The notes: generated from the sequence alone by a model not told the origin. A stretch of 64,000 nt of DNA from Kitasatospora sp. NBC_01266 (GCF_036242395.1 NZ_CP108458.1:930001-994000), one strand, 5' to 3'; shown: positions 27,853 to 37,245, counted from the first letter of the stretch. A program made the numbers and translations.

Positions 27853-30285
27853 GTGCAGGTGCAAAATGACAATGCGACCGTCGCGGCGCCAGAGCGCCCC
27901 CTTGGCGCGGCCACCGGACCCGGCGTCCTGCCGCCTGAAGTCGACCTGCCGGAGAGCCTCGGCTACCGGGCCAAGCGGGTCCTGCTCGGGCCGCCGCTGG
28001 TGACCTCGGAGCTGCACAACGAGAAGCTCTCGAAGCCGATCGCGCTCGGTGTGCTGGCCCCGGACTGCATCAGCTCCAGTGCCTACGGCACCGAGCAGAT
28101 GCTCACCGTGCTGGTGCCCACCTTCGGCGTGCTGGGCTTCGCGCTGGTGATGCCGGTGACCGGCGTCATCCTGGCGCTGCTGCTCCTGCTCACGCTCTCC
28201 TACCGCGACGTCGTCATGACGTACACCCGGGCCGGCGGCTCCTACGTGGTCGCCCGGGAGAACTTCGGCCCGCGGGTGGCCCAGATCGCCGCGGTCGCGC
28301 TGCTGATCGACTACATCGTCACGGTCGCCGTGCAGACGGCGGCCGGCACCGACGCGGTGGCGTCGATGCTCCAGTTGCTGTTCCACACGAACATCGACTC
28401 GGAGAAGATCTACATCACGCTCGGCGTGGTCTGCCTGCTCTGCTACGGCAACCTGCGCGGCATCCGCGAGGCCGGCAAGGCCTTCTCGCTGCCCACCTAC
28501 CTGTTCATCCTGGCCACCGGCCTGACCGTGGTCGTCGGTCTGATCCGGCTGTTCACCGGCACCCTGCCGCAGCTGAGCAACGCCGACCTGCACGCCTCCG
28601 GCGTGATCAACATCGGCGACTCGACCCACGGCCTGCTGACCTTCGCCTCGCTCTTCGTGCTGGCCCGCGCCTTCGCCAACGGCGGCTCCTCGCTGACCGG
28701 CCTGGAGGCCATCTCCAACGGCGTCAGCGCGTTCCGCGAGCCGCAGGGCAACAACGCCCGGCGCACCCTGGTGATCATGAGCGCCACGCTCGGCGCCCTG
28801 GTGCTCGGCGTCTCCGTGCTGGCCTGGAAGACCCACGCCGTGCCGTTCACCTCGGGCAGCCCCACCGTGCTCGCCCAGGAGGCGCACCTGGTCTTCGGCC
28901 AGAGCGGCTTCGGCTCGGTGATGTTCGCCTTCGTCCAGGTGGCCACCGCGCTGATCCTCTACACCGGCGGCAACACCTCGTTCAACGGCTTCCCGTTCCT
29001 GGCCAGCTTCGTCGCCGAGGACTCGTTCCTGCCCCGGCAGCTGACCATCCGCGGCCACCGCCTCGCGTTCTCCAACGGCATCATCGTGCTGACCGGCGTC
29101 TCGCTGCTCCTGCTCATCGTCACCCAGGGCAACCTGACCCGGCTGGTCTCGCTCTACGCGATCGGCGTCTTCACCGGCTTCGTGATGGCCGCCAGCGGCC
29201 TGGTGAAGTACCACTGGACCCGCCAGGAGAAGAACCGGATGGCGAAGGTGGTGGTCAACGCCTGCGCCGCCGTGGCCTCGGCCGCCGTCGTGCTGATCTT
29301 CGCGGTCACCAAGTTCACCGAGGGCGCCTGGACGGTCGTGGTGATCTTCCCTATCGGCGTCTGGGCGCTGATCCGGACCAACTCCCGCTACCGGGCCGAG
29401 AGCGCCGCACTGGCCACCGCGCCCGCCTCCGCCAGCCTGCCGAGCCCCAACCGCAGCACCGTCTACATCCTGGTCGACCGGCTCGACCTGTCCGTGCTGC
29501 GCGCCCTGCACCACGGCCGCAGCCTGCGGCCCACCGAGCTGCGCGCGGTGCACTTCATGGTCGACGACCGGGCCGCCGAGCGGCTGCGCACCCAGTGGGA
29601 CGAGAGCCGCGCCGCGGACGTCCCGCTGGAGATCATCGACTGCCCCGACCGCCGACTGCGCCGGGCCACCGCCGAGCTCGCGGCCCGCGCCACGGCCGAC
29701 GGCCGCACCCGGGTCACCCTGGTCATCCCGCGCCGCGCGTACGGCACGCTGATCGGCCGGCTGCTGCACGCCCGGGTCGGCGACCGGATCGCCCAGGCCG
29801 CCAGCCGGCTGCCGAACGTGGCGGCGACCATCGTGCCGTTCGACGTCAGCCAGGCGATCGACGACATGGACGCCGACGCCCAGCACGGCGTGGCGGCGGA
29901 CCTGCCGGCCGCTCCGCGCGTTGAGCAGCGCGTTCAGGCGCTGCCGACCGAGGTGCCGGTGCCGGACGCGACGGGCACGACCGCGTCCCCCGAGGGTCTG
30001 ACCCACATGCGCGACCTGGTCTGGCGCGAGCGGGCCAGCGTCGAGGGCCAGGTGCGCTCGGTGCACGTCACCCCCGTCTCGGGCGTGCCGCAGCTGCAGT
30101 GCCAGCTCTACGACGAGACCGGCGGGATCACCCTGGTCTTCTTCGGCCGGCGGGACGTGCCGGGCATCAGCCCCGGGGTGCGGCTGCGCGCCGAGGGCAT
30201 GGTCGGCAACACGGACGGCAACCTGACGATCGCCAACCCGACCTACACGCTGCTCCCGAAGACCGAGGGGCAGCCGGCGGGCTGA
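27853..30285 (+). CDS. APC-family permease fused to a C-terminal OB-fold domain
   Basis: 810 residues. About 12 membrane helices (~60-510) follow the amino acid/polyamine/organocation plan, with ALGVLAPDCISSSAYG in the first helix pair and the GGNTSFNGFP loop. A cytoplasmic alpha/beta region (~535-670) comes next. The last ~85 residues (SVEGQVRSVHVTPVSG...CQLYDETGGITLVFFGRR) form an OB-fold like stand-alone nucleic-acid-binding proteins that streptomycetes encode near such permeases. Substrate unknown; K+ or amino acid uptake are options. The start (GTG 27853 or 27859) is uncertain because no good SD is visible. Confidence 0.85.
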   Translation: MQVQNDNATVAAPERPLGAATGPGVLPPEVDLPESLGYRAKRVLLGPPLVTSELHNEKLSKPIALGVLAPDCISSSAYGTEQMLTVLVPTFGVLGFALVMPVTGVILALLLLLTLSYRDVVMTYTRAGGSYVVARENFGPRVAQIAAVALLIDYIVTVAVQTAAGTDAVASMLQLLFHTNIDSEKIYITLGVVCLLCYGNLRGIREAGKAFSLPTYLFILATGLTVVVGLIRLFTGTLPQLSNADLHASGVINIGDSTHGLLTFASLFVLARAFANGGSSLTGLEAISNGVSAFREPQGNNARRTLVIMSATLGALVLGVSVLAWKTHAVPFTSGSPTVLAQEAHLVFGQSGFGSVMFAFVQVATALILYTGGNTSFNGFPFLASFVAEDSFLPRQLTIRGHRLAFSNGIIVLTGVSLLLLIVTQGNLTRLVSLYAIGVFTGFVMAASGLVKYHWTRQEKNRMAKVVVNACAAVASAAVVLIFAVTKFTEGAWTVVVIFPIGVWALIRTNSRYRAESAALATAPASASLPSPNRSTVYILVDRLDLSVLRALHHGRSLRPTELRAVHFMVDDRAAERLRTQWDESRAADVPLEIIDCPDRRLRRATAELAARATADGRTRVTLVIPRRAYGTLIGRLLHARVGDRIAQAASRLPNVAATIVPFDVSQAIDDMDADAQHGVAADLPAAPRVEQRVQALPTEVPVPDATGTTASPEGLTHMRDLVWRERASVEGQVRSVHVTPVSGVPQLQCQLYDETGGITLVFFGRRDVPGISPGVRLRAEGMVGNTDGNLTIANPTYTLLPKTEGQPAG

Positions 30286-30387
30286 CGGCCGGCGCAGGAC
30301 GAATGGCGGCGGTGTCCGGGGAGTCCCGGGCACCGCCGCTTCGTGCTGGGCGGGCCGGGCAGGCCGGAGCCCGCAATAGCATGAGCC

Positions 30388-31134
30388 GTGCTCTCGATCG
30401 CCCTGGCGCCCTGGCGCGGCTCACCGGTGCTGCTGCGGAACGCGGACGCGGTGCACGAGTCCGCCAGCACCATGAAGGTGGCCGTGCTCGCGGCGGTGTA
30501 CCGCAGCGGCATCGACCTCGACCTGCCGGTTCCGGTGCGCAACGGATTCCGTTCGGCGGTCGGCGGCGAGTACGCGAACTCGCGCGGCTATGACGGCGAC
30601 CCGCGCCCCTGGGAGCTGCTCGGCACGAGCGTGCCGCTGCGCTGGCTGGCCGAGCGGATGATCACCCACTCCTCGAACCTGGCCACCAACCTCTGTCTGG
30701 CCCAGGTGGGGCTGCCGGCGGTGGCCGAGGTCTGGCGGCGGGCCGGCGCCACCGCCAGCGTCACACCGCGCGGGATCGAGGACACCCGGGCCGGCGCCGC
30801 CGGGCTGCTCAACCAGGTCACCGCGCGCGACCTGGTCCGGCTGCTGGAGTCGCTGGACGCGGCGGAACTGGCCGTACTGGAGGGCAACGCGCACCGGGTG
30901 GACCTCGCGGCCGGGCTGCCGCCGGGTACCCGGACCGCCTTCAAGAACGGCTGGTTCCCCGGCGTGCGGCACTGCGTGGCGCTGATCCACCCGCAGGACG
31001 CCGCGCCCTACACGCTCGCGGTCTGCTACACCGGGCCGCTCGCCTCGGGCCGGACCGTGGGCGACCCGGCGGCCGGGCTGCTGGCGCGGATCTCGGCCGG
31101 GGTGTGGGAGCGCCGCGGGGAGCTGACGCGATAA
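30388..31134 (+). CDS. Class A beta-lactamase-like serine hydrolase, no signal peptide
   Basis: 248 residues. The active-site S27-x-x-K30 (STMK), S95-S96-N97 and a KNG triad are all present in the right order, so the DD-peptidase/beta-lactamase fold is intact. No signal peptide can be seen, so either it works in the cytoplasm or the true start is upstream. The GTG at 30388 lacks a strong SD. The family includes beta-lactamases and esterases; resistance should not be assumed. Confidence 0.8.
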   Translation: MLSIALAPWRGSPVLLRNADAVHESASTMKVAVLAAVYRSGIDLDLPVPVRNGFRSAVGGEYANSRGYDGDPRPWELLGTSVPLRWLAERMITHSSNLATNLCLAQVGLPAVAEVWRRAGATASVTPRGIEDTRAGAAGLLNQVTARDLVRLLESLDAAELAVLEGNAHRVDLAAGLPPGTRTAFKNGWFPGVRHCVALIHPQDAAPYTLAVCYTGPLASGRTVGDPAAGLLARISAGVWERRGELTR

Positions 31135-31352
31135 GACCGACCGGCAGATGGTGGGCAGGCGAAGACCCGCAAGGTGGGCTCCCTGCGCCGGCATTGTCCG
31201 GATCAGGTGGTGGAGGTCGCCTTCCGGTCTCACAGATCTTCCGGCCTCTCAGCCCGACCGGTACAGCACAGCCCCGGCCGTGAGTCCCCACTCATCACCC
31301 GGGACCCGATCCGGTCGAACTCCCTCGCTCGCCCTGCGGGCCGCCTACCAGG

Positions 31353-31646
31353 CTACTCCCGCCGCAGGGACGGCACCGACAGCGGGCTGCGCACCTCGTC
31401 GGCACGCGCCAGGCAGGCCAGCGAGTCCCGGTACTCCTCGCGCGCGATCAGCCCCGCCAGCAGTCCCGCCGCCAGCAAGCACTCGGCCTCCTCCCGGCTG
31501 AGTCCCGGGCCGGCCACGGCGGGCAGCGCCCGCACCTCCAGGTCCTGGTGGCGGCGGCGCGCGATCACTTCCACCAGCTTGCGCACCGCCCGGCACAACC
31601 ATCTGACCACGGTCACGGCCGCCATCAGCAGCAGTACGACGATCAT
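31353..31646 (-). CDS. Small single-pass membrane protein
   Basis: 97 residues. One N-terminal helix (MIVVLLLMAAVTVVRWL) and a basic stretch lead to an acidic helical C-terminus (SREEAECLLAAGLLAG...AREEYRDSLACLA) resembling a SHOCT-like hairpin. ATG 31646 is preferred over the in-frame GTG 31655 because GGAGGT lies seven bases before the ATG and overlaps that GTG. Divergent from the metallophosphoesterase gene. The 218 bases between it and the serine hydrolase gene hold nothing I can name. Confidence 0.6.
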   Translation of the reverse strand: MIVVLLLMAAVTVVRWLCRAVRKLVEVIARRRHQDLEVRALPAVAGPGLSREEAECLLAAGLLAGLIAREEYRDSLACLARADEVRSPLSVPSLRRE

Positions 31647-31946
31647 GACGGCCACCTCCGCAACAGCAGAACCTCACCCCTCCAGCCTCCTCCCCCGCGC
31701 CGCATTCCACAGCGCGCGGCCGCCCGGACCCGCGGCCGGTGGCATCCCTCGCCGAACAGCGCTTGCTCAGCGGGGTCCGGCAGGTACCCAGAGTTCGCCC
31801 AGCGTTCTCCGCCGCAGGGCTGCCCAGCGCGGCTACCAGCGGGTAACGTGCCCTCTCGGCCCGCAGCCACCCACGGCCGGCCACCACCGCACACCGTTCT
31901 CCGCCGACCGTCCGGGCTCTGGCGGGGCGTCACAAGGGGGAGACCC

Positions 31947-33695
31947 ATGTCCGCGTTCAGTCGGCGCCGCTTCATCAACGGCGCCTCCGCCACTGCGGCC
32001 GGCGCCGCGCTCTCGCTGGCCGGCGGCACCTTCGCGTCGGCCGCGGCCCGGGACGGCGCGCTGGCGGCGACCGCGGCGCGCGCGGTGACGGTCGACGGCA
32101 CGACACTCGAGCAGGTGGCCACCCCGCTGGGCAGCAGCGGCTACCGGCGGCTGCTCTCCGGGCCGGGCTGGCCGCTGGTGGTCCGCGGCGAGCTGGCCAC
32201 CGCCCAGGCCGGGCGGGACGGCCGGCGCACCGGGCTGGCCAGCTTCGTCCAGTTCACCGACCTGCACCTGTGCGACACCGAGTCACCGATGCGCTTCGAG
32301 TACCTGGCGCGCTGGAACGACGCCGCGCACCGCCCGCAGGAGACGCTGACCGTGCGCGGCGCCTCCTCGCTGGTCGAGCGGGTGAACGCGGTGGCCAACG
32401 GCCCGTACACCGGCCTGCCGTTCAGCCTGGTGATGGCCACCGGCGACAACACCGACAACCACGAGCAGGTCGAACTCGACTGGTACCTCACGGTGATGAG
32501 CGGCGGTCGGGTGACGCCGAACAGTGGTGACCTCAGCCGCTACGAGGGCGTGCAGAACTCCGGCGACGCCGCCTACTGGAACCCCGAGTCCGCCTTCCAG
32601 GACACCTACAAGGCGGACGGCTTCCCGCAGATCCCGGGCTTCCTGACCGCCGCCGGCAGCCCGTTCCAGGCGCCCGGCCTCAAGACGCCCTGGTACACCA
32701 CCGTCGGCAACCACGACGACAGCATCGAGGGCACCCTGCCCGACCTCGGCCTGCTGAACTCGGTCTACACCGGCGACCGCAAGATCGAGGGCTGCGACGA
32801 CGCGGACGCCGCCAAGCTGGCCGGCCTGCTGAAGAGCGACCCCGCCTCCGCCGTGCTGCTGCTCGGCAAGCTGCTCGAAGACGCCGACGCGGTCCGCGAG
32901 ATCACCCCGGACGCCCGCCGACACCCGTTCACCACCGAGCAGTTCGCCCAGGCCCACCTCAACCCGGCCTACACCGGCGCCGGTCCGGTCGGCCACGGCT
33001 TCACCTCGGACGCGGTGAGCAGCGGCAACCTGTACTACACCTGCGAGATCGCCCCGGGCGTGCTCGGCATCAGCCTGGACACCACCAACGCGGCCGGCTT
33101 CGCCGACGGCTCGATCGGCACCGCCCAGTTGAACTGGCTGGAGCAGCAGCTGCGGGCCAACACCGACCACTGGTACGACACCAACGGCAACCTGGTGCGC
33201 GGCGGATCGAGCAGCCGGCTGGTGGTGCTCTTCAGCCACCACACCAGCACCACCATGGGCAACCTGCTGCTCGACCCGCGCCACTTCTTCGAGCGCCGGC
33301 ACAACGGCGGCGAGCTGGTCGCGCTGCTCCAGCGCTACCCGAACGTGGTCGCCTGGGTGAACGGCCACACCCACCAGAACCAGATCACCGCACACGGCCA
33401 CGCCGTGCCCGAGCGCGCCTTCTGGGAGATCAACACCGCCTCGCACATCGACTTCCCGCAGCACGCGCGGATCATCGAGATCGCCGACAACGGCGACGGC
33501 ACCCTCTCGCTCTTCACCACCCTGATCGAGTCCGCCGCCCCGTACGGCACGGCCTTCGACGACACCTCGGACGCGGGCCTGGCCTCGCTCTACCGCGAGC
33601 TCTCCTTCAACGACCCGTACGCCAGCCCGGGTGTCAAGCTGGGCACCCCGCTGGACCACAACACCGAGCTGCTGCTGGCCAAGCCCGGCCGCTGA
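31947..33695 (+). CDS. Tat-exported metallophosphoesterase
   Basis: 582 residues. A Tat signal (SRRRFINGASATAAG) is followed by the calcineurin-like phosphoesterase motifs in order: FTDLHLCD, ATGDNTDN, VGNHDD, FSHHT and NGHTHQN. These ligate two metals. The length and layout fit the actinobacterial TIGR03767-type family. The substrate is probably an extracellular phosphodiester or phosphomonoester. ATG 31947 has AAGGGGGAG upstream. A single-gene unit ended by the hairpin at 33711. Confidence 0.92.
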   Translation: MSAFSRRRFINGASATAAGAALSLAGGTFASAAARDGALAATAARAVTVDGTTLEQVATPLGSSGYRRLLSGPGWPLVVRGELATAQAGRDGRRTGLASFVQFTDLHLCDTESPMRFEYLARWNDAAHRPQETLTVRGASSLVERVNAVANGPYTGLPFSLVMATGDNTDNHEQVELDWYLTVMSGGRVTPNSGDLSRYEGVQNSGDAAYWNPESAFQDTYKADGFPQIPGFLTAAGSPFQAPGLKTPWYTTVGNHDDSIEGTLPDLGLLNSVYTGDRKIEGCDDADAAKLAGLLKSDPASAVLLLGKLLEDADAVREITPDARRHPFTTEQFAQAHLNPAYTGAGPVGHGFTSDAVSSGNLYYTCEIAPGVLGISLDTTNAAGFADGSIGTAQLNWLEQQLRANTDHWYDTNGNLVRGGSSSRLVVLFSHHTSTTMGNLLLDPRHFFERRHNGGELVALLQRYPNVVAWVNGHTHQNQITAHGHAVPERAFWEINTASHIDFPQHARIIEIADNGDGTLSLFTTLIESAAPYGTAFDDTSDAGLASLYRELSFNDPYASPGVKLGTPLDHNTELLLAKPGR

Positions 33696-33710
33696 CGCCG
33701 TCCTGGGTGG

Positions 33711-33744
33711 CCGGCCCGCACCGCGTTGCAGGGCTGCGGGCCGG
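33711..33744 (+). terminator. Hairpin after the metallophosphoesterase gene
   Basis: A 10-bp perfect stem (33711-33720 against 33735-33744) with a 14-base loop lies 16 bases after the stop codon. Confidence 0.7.
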
Positions 33745-33750
33745 TCAGCC

Positions 33751-33818
33751 GGCCGGGTCGGTCACCCGGCCAGGTCGGTCACCCGGCTGGGTCGGTCACC
33801 TGGCTGGGTCGGTCACCT
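33751..33818. repeat. Four 17-bp tandem repeats across the serpin stop codon
   Basis: Units at 33751, 33768, 33785 and 33802 share the core GGGTCGGTCACC, with one or two differences between copies; the last two are identical. The serpin stop codon (33796-33798) lies inside the third unit. Two units are therefore coding on the minus strand (QVTDPA) and the others follow the stop in a shifted frame. Replication slippage is the simplest origin. Confidence 0.9.
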
Positions 33819-35148
33819 GGCCGAGGAAGAGCGGCTGCCCGCTGCCGACGTCCCTGATCAGGAAGAGGAACGGGCGGTCGATGTGCAGCGTCGCCGCGCC
33901 GCCCCGCTGCGGCGCGGCGGCTCCCGCGATGCCCACCGCCGTGCCGGCCGCCGCGGTGGTGCCGCTCTCGTCCACGGTGATGTCGGCCTGCTGCACCACC
34001 GTGCTCAGGTACGGCTGGGCGGCACCGGGCCCCGGGATGCCGGAGAAGTCGGCAGTCGGCACGAAGGCCGAGTGCAGGCCGAGCGCGGTGAGCGCCTCGG
34101 TCAGGTTGTTCGCCGTACCGAAGTCGAAGCGCGGCAGGGTCAGGTCCACCTCGGTGTCGGAGAGGCCGGCCAGCATCCGGTCCAGGCCCGGGCCGTCCAG
34201 ACCGGCCCGGAACCGGTCGAACGAGCCCTGCCCCGGGACCACCAGGTCCATCACCAACCCGCCACCCGCGTAAGGCAGTTCCACCGCCTGCCAGGGCTGG
34301 TCGGCGGTGCCGCCCTGGGCGTAGCGCAGGGTGCCGGTCTCGGCCATCGTGCTGACACTCGCCGTGCTGCCGTCCAGGCGGTGGAACGGCCGGTCGGCGG
34401 TGTCGGCGTGCTCGAAGGGGTGCGCCCAGGCCGCCTTGAGGTAGAGCGCGTCGGTGAGCACCAGCACGGTGCTGGGGTCGACCGAGCCGGGCGGCAGCAG
34501 GTTCTTGATCCGGCCGTCGGTCTGCTGCTCCACCAGCGCGTTGACGGCCTGCCGGGCGGTGTCGGGGTCCTTGACGAAGTCCGCGGTGCGCAGGCCGGCC
34601 TGGAAGGCCTGGGCGAGCGTCTGGAGGTACGCCTGCTGGACCGGGTAGCCCCGCTGGGTCCAGACGGTGTCGGACTGCTTCAGCACGGGTGCCTGGCCGG
34701 CTTTCTGGTTCGGGCCGCCCGGCTGCACCGCGCGGCCGGCGGCACCCATCGCCGCCACATAGCGCGCCGGCGGCAGGCCGGTGTGGAGCACGGTGGCCAG
34801 CTCCTGGGCGGTGCCGCCCCTGGCGCCCGGCAGCAGCATCGCCAGTGCGGTGGCCAGGCCGGACGGCGAGAGCACGGTGTTCGCCTCGCCGGCGCCACCG
34901 CTGTTCGGGCCGGTCAGCGCGTGCAGCAGGTCCAGGCCGAAGGCGTCGGTGGCCGTCGCGGCGGCGGACAGGTCGGCGGCGGGCGGCGCGGTCGGCGGCG
35001 CGGTCACGCTCAGCCGGAGCTCCCCCGTGGCCGCCGCGCCCGGTGCCGGGGTGCTGCCACAGGCCGCGAGGGCGAGCAGCCCGGTCACCGCCGCAACTGC
35101 CGCCAGTGCCGCCGCGCCCGTCGTCGCTCGTCCGGTTCGCCTGTTCAT
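33796..35148 (-). CDS. Lipoprotein serpin (serine protease inhibitor)
   Basis: 450 residues. A lipoprotein signal has the lipobox LAAC (27-30), then a flexible linker to ~50 and a serpin domain of ~370 residues. The shutter motif NTVLSPSGLATALAM and the hinge VDESGTTAAAGTAV are intact. The reactive loop (~395-420) is alanine/glycine-rich in its hinge, as needed for loop insertion, so an inhibitory serpin is likely. It should sit outside the membrane and trap proteases. Serpins are sporadic in bacteria. The C-terminal residues come from a tandem repeat. Confidence 0.9.
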   Translation of the reverse strand: MNRRTGRATTGAAALAAVAAVTGLLALAACGSTPAPGAAATGELRLSVTAPPTAPPAADLSAAATATDAFGLDLLHALTGPNSGGAGEANTVLSPSGLATALAMLLPGARGGTAQELATVLHTGLPPARYVAAMGAAGRAVQPGGPNQKAGQAPVLKQSDTVWTQRGYPVQQAYLQTLAQAFQAGLRTADFVKDPDTARQAVNALVEQQTDGRIKNLLPPGSVDPSTVLVLTDALYLKAAWAHPFEHADTADRPFHRLDGSTASVSTMAETGTLRYAQGGTADQPWQAVELPYAGGGLVMDLVVPGQGSFDRFRAGLDGPGLDRMLAGLSDTEVDLTLPRFDFGTANNLTEALTALGLHSAFVPTADFSGIPGPGAAQPYLSTVVQQADITVDESGTTAAAGTAVGIAGAAAPQRGGAATLHIDRPFLFLIRDVGSGQPLFLGQVTDPAR

Positions 35149-35393
35149 CGTCGCCCCGCCTCGTGCCGTGGCTGCCGACCCGGTCGCCGGCAGCCGTGGC
35201 GGTGGGACGCGGACGGCGGCGATCGGGTTCCGCTGGCCCGTTCCAGCCCCGCGCTCGGCAGTACCCGGTGCCCACCGGGCTTGCCCGGTTCAGCAGTTGC
35301 CCGCGCCCGGACCGAACCGGCCCACTACAGTGGAGCGGGGGCAGGAGGAGGTCTCGGAGGCCGAACTTCCCGCGGCGCAGGGTTGCCGCTCCC

Positions 35394-36359
35394 GTGGCTG
35401 CGGCCTTCGCGCTGACGCTGATCGGCGTCAGCAGCTGTGGCAGCAGCGCGAAACCGCACTCCACGGCCTCGCCGACGCCCAGCGCCTCGGCCGGCAGCCA
35501 GGTCTCGCCGCTCACCGGACTGCCCGGCCCGGCCGGTCAGATCCTCGCGGTCAAGATCGACAACATCGTCAACGCCCGCCCGCAGACCGGGATCAACTCG
35601 GCCGACGTGGTCTACGCGATCGAGGTGGAGGGCGGGATCTCCCGGTTCCTCACCATCTTCGACAGCAACCACCTGCCGCCGGGCAACGCGGTCGGGCCGG
35701 TGCGCAGCGCCCGGGAGAGCGACCTGCCGATCCTGCAGCAGTACGGCAAGGTCGCCTTCGCCTACTCCGGCGCGCTGAGCAAGTTCCTGCCGGTGCTGGC
35801 CCAGGCGAACATCTTCAACGCCTCGCCGCAGCAGGTCGGTTCCGCGTACTACCGGGGGACGGAGAACGTCGCTCCGTACAACCTGTTCGTGCGGCCCTCC
35901 TCGGTCCTGCAGGCCTTCCCGGACTCGGCCCAGGCCAAGGACGTGGGCTTCCGGTTCGGCCCGGCACCGCAGGGCGGGACGCCGACCGACAGCTTCACCG
36001 CGACGATGCCGGCCGCCTCGTTCACCTTCAGCTGGTCCGCCGCGCAGGACAAGTACCTGGTGGCGATGGACGGCAAGCCGGCCATGACCACCGATGCCGG
36101 GCAGATGGGCGCGCCCACCATCGTGGTGCAGAAGGTGGCCGAGACCACCTCGCCGCGCGGCTTCATGGACTCCCCCGGGGTGCTCTCCCCGTACGCGCCG
36201 ACCGTCGGCAGCGGAGAAGCGGTGGTGCTGCGGGACGGCAAGGCGTACCAAGGCAGTTGGTCCAGGACCGACCCGGACGGCGGCACCACGTTCAGCTATG
36301 CCGGGCAGCCGCTGAACTTCCACCCCGGGCAGGTCTGGGTGGTGCTGGAGCCCCAGTGA
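35394..36359 (+). CDS. DUF3048 lipoprotein (YerB-like)
   Basis: The protein shows a lipobox (GVSSC) and then the DUF3048 core: PLTGLP, KIDNIVNARPQTGINSADVVYAIEVEGG in pieces, GPVRSARESD and the C-terminal LNFHPGQVWV. Function unknown. The start is a puzzle: no ATG, and no well-placed GTG/TTG, lies ahead of the basic n-region (RRPNFPRRRVAAPV). GTG 35394 would cut that region off, yet AGGAGGAGG (35343-35351) is a fine SD. An AGG at 35349 occupies the place where a start codon is expected. End confident, start not. Confidence 0.75.
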   Translation: MAAAFALTLIGVSSCGSSAKPHSTASPTPSASAGSQVSPLTGLPGPAGQILAVKIDNIVNARPQTGINSADVVYAIEVEGGISRFLTIFDSNHLPPGNAVGPVRSARESDLPILQQYGKVAFAYSGALSKFLPVLAQANIFNASPQQVGSAYYRGTENVAPYNLFVRPSSVLQAFPDSAQAKDVGFRFGPAPQGGTPTDSFTATMPAASFTFSWSAAQDKYLVAMDGKPAMTTDAGQMGAPTIVVQKVAETTSPRGFMDSPGVLSPYAPTVGSGEAVVLRDGKAYQGSWSRTDPDGGTTFSYAGQPLNFHPGQVWVVLEPQ

Positions 36360-36403
36360 GCCTGCGGCGCACCATCGTTGACCTGTCACCGGCCTGAAAT
36401 TCA

Positions 36404-36437
36404 CTGACCTGAAGTCGGATCGCCGACTTCAGGTCAG
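36404..36437. terminator. Bidirectional hairpin between DUF3048 and DUF5709 genes
   Basis: A perfect 15-bp stem (36404-36418 against 36423-36437) with loop ATCG ends one base before the DUF5709 stop codon and 45 bases after the DUF3048 stop. It serves both convergent genes. Confidence 0.93.
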
Positions 36438-36438
36438 C

Positions 36439-36906
36439 TCAGTCGGACAGGTAGTCATGCCCTTCGGGGTCGTCCGTGGTGTACATCGCGGCCTCCTCCG
36501 CCGAGGCCGCGCCGCCGGAGATGCCCCGGTCCTGCGCGATCTGCTCGGTGCGCGCGCCGTCGCAGGCGATCAGCCGGCCGGTGCGGGTCTCCCCCGCCTC
36601 CGGGTCGACCGGCTCCGGGTCGGTGCCGTAGGTGTCGCCGATCCCGTCCCCGTCGGGCGTGGCGACCTCGGGCAGCTCCGCGGCCAGCCGTCGCGCCAGG
36701 CTCTCCCCGTCGCGCTGCTCGGCCGCCGTCGTCCCGAAGCGCTCGACGGCGACCGGGCGATCCAGCGGCGCGTAGCCCTCGTCCAGGGCCGAGTCCAGGC
36801 CCCGGTCGACCAGGGTGTCCTCCGGCTCCAGCGGGCCGATGTCGTCCTGCACCTCGGAGCCGTCCGGCTGGTACACCTGGTCGCCCATCAACGTCTCTTC
36901 CGACAT
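36439..36906 (-). CDS. DUF5709 protein
   Basis: 155 residues, very acidic, with the DUF5709 pattern DTLVDRGLDSALDEGYAPLD and a C-terminal EEAAMYTTDDPEGHDY. No signal peptide or membrane segment. It is a common small soluble actinobacterial protein of unknown role. ATG 36906 follows GAGGAGGAG by three to six bases; upstream in-frame starts lack family sequence. Confidence 0.88.
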   Translation of the reverse strand: MSEETLMGDQVYQPDGSEVQDDIGPLEPEDTLVDRGLDSALDEGYAPLDRPVAVERFGTTAAEQRDGESLARRLAAELPEVATPDGDGIGDTYGTDPEPVDPEAGETRTGRLIACDGARTEQIAQDRGISGGAASAEEAAMYTTDDPEGHDYLSD

Positions 36907-37211
36907 GAGCTCCTCCTCACCGAACATCGGCCCCGCACGGGCTCCACACGCCCAGCGTGGACCCCCGCTCAGCGGATCGCAGCCCGAAGCGTGCCGCGGG
37001 GCCCGCGGAATCCGCACTCGAACGGGGCCGAGAACCGGCCAAAACAGCCGGAAACCGCCGGGGCGGAACTGACTGCCGAACAGCCGTGGGAACAGAGTGA
37101 GGGAACTGCCACGGGACCTCTATTGCACCCCTCCGCGCAATGCCGCGGGCAGGCCGAAAACGGATCAGACGAACCTTGACGCTGCCGGGGGAAACGGGTC
37201 ATCCTCTTGCG

Positions 37212-37245
37212 GAGGGCGATCTCCACTTTATCGAGGAGCGCCCTC
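37212..37245. promoter_or_regulatory. Bulged hairpin in the leader of the LuxR gene
   Basis: GAGGGCG pairs with CGCCCTC (37239-37245) and, after a 2-base bulge, CTCC pairs with GGAG. This gives an 11-bp stem with a 10-base A/T-rich loop, 72 bases before the LuxR ATG. It could be an attenuator or operator. It lies in the 411-base gap 36907-37317, which is clearly lower in G+C toward the LuxR gene and holds no other convincing gene. Confidence 0.45.

Noticed and set aside
30388..31134. True beta-lactamase resistance gene
   Set aside because: No signal peptide, and the KTG triad is KNG; better described as a related serine hydrolase.
33751..33818. CRISPR array
   Set aside because: Repeats are contiguous 17-bp units with no spacers and no cas genes; likewise for the hexamer and 15-bp arrays. 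No CRISPR in the window.
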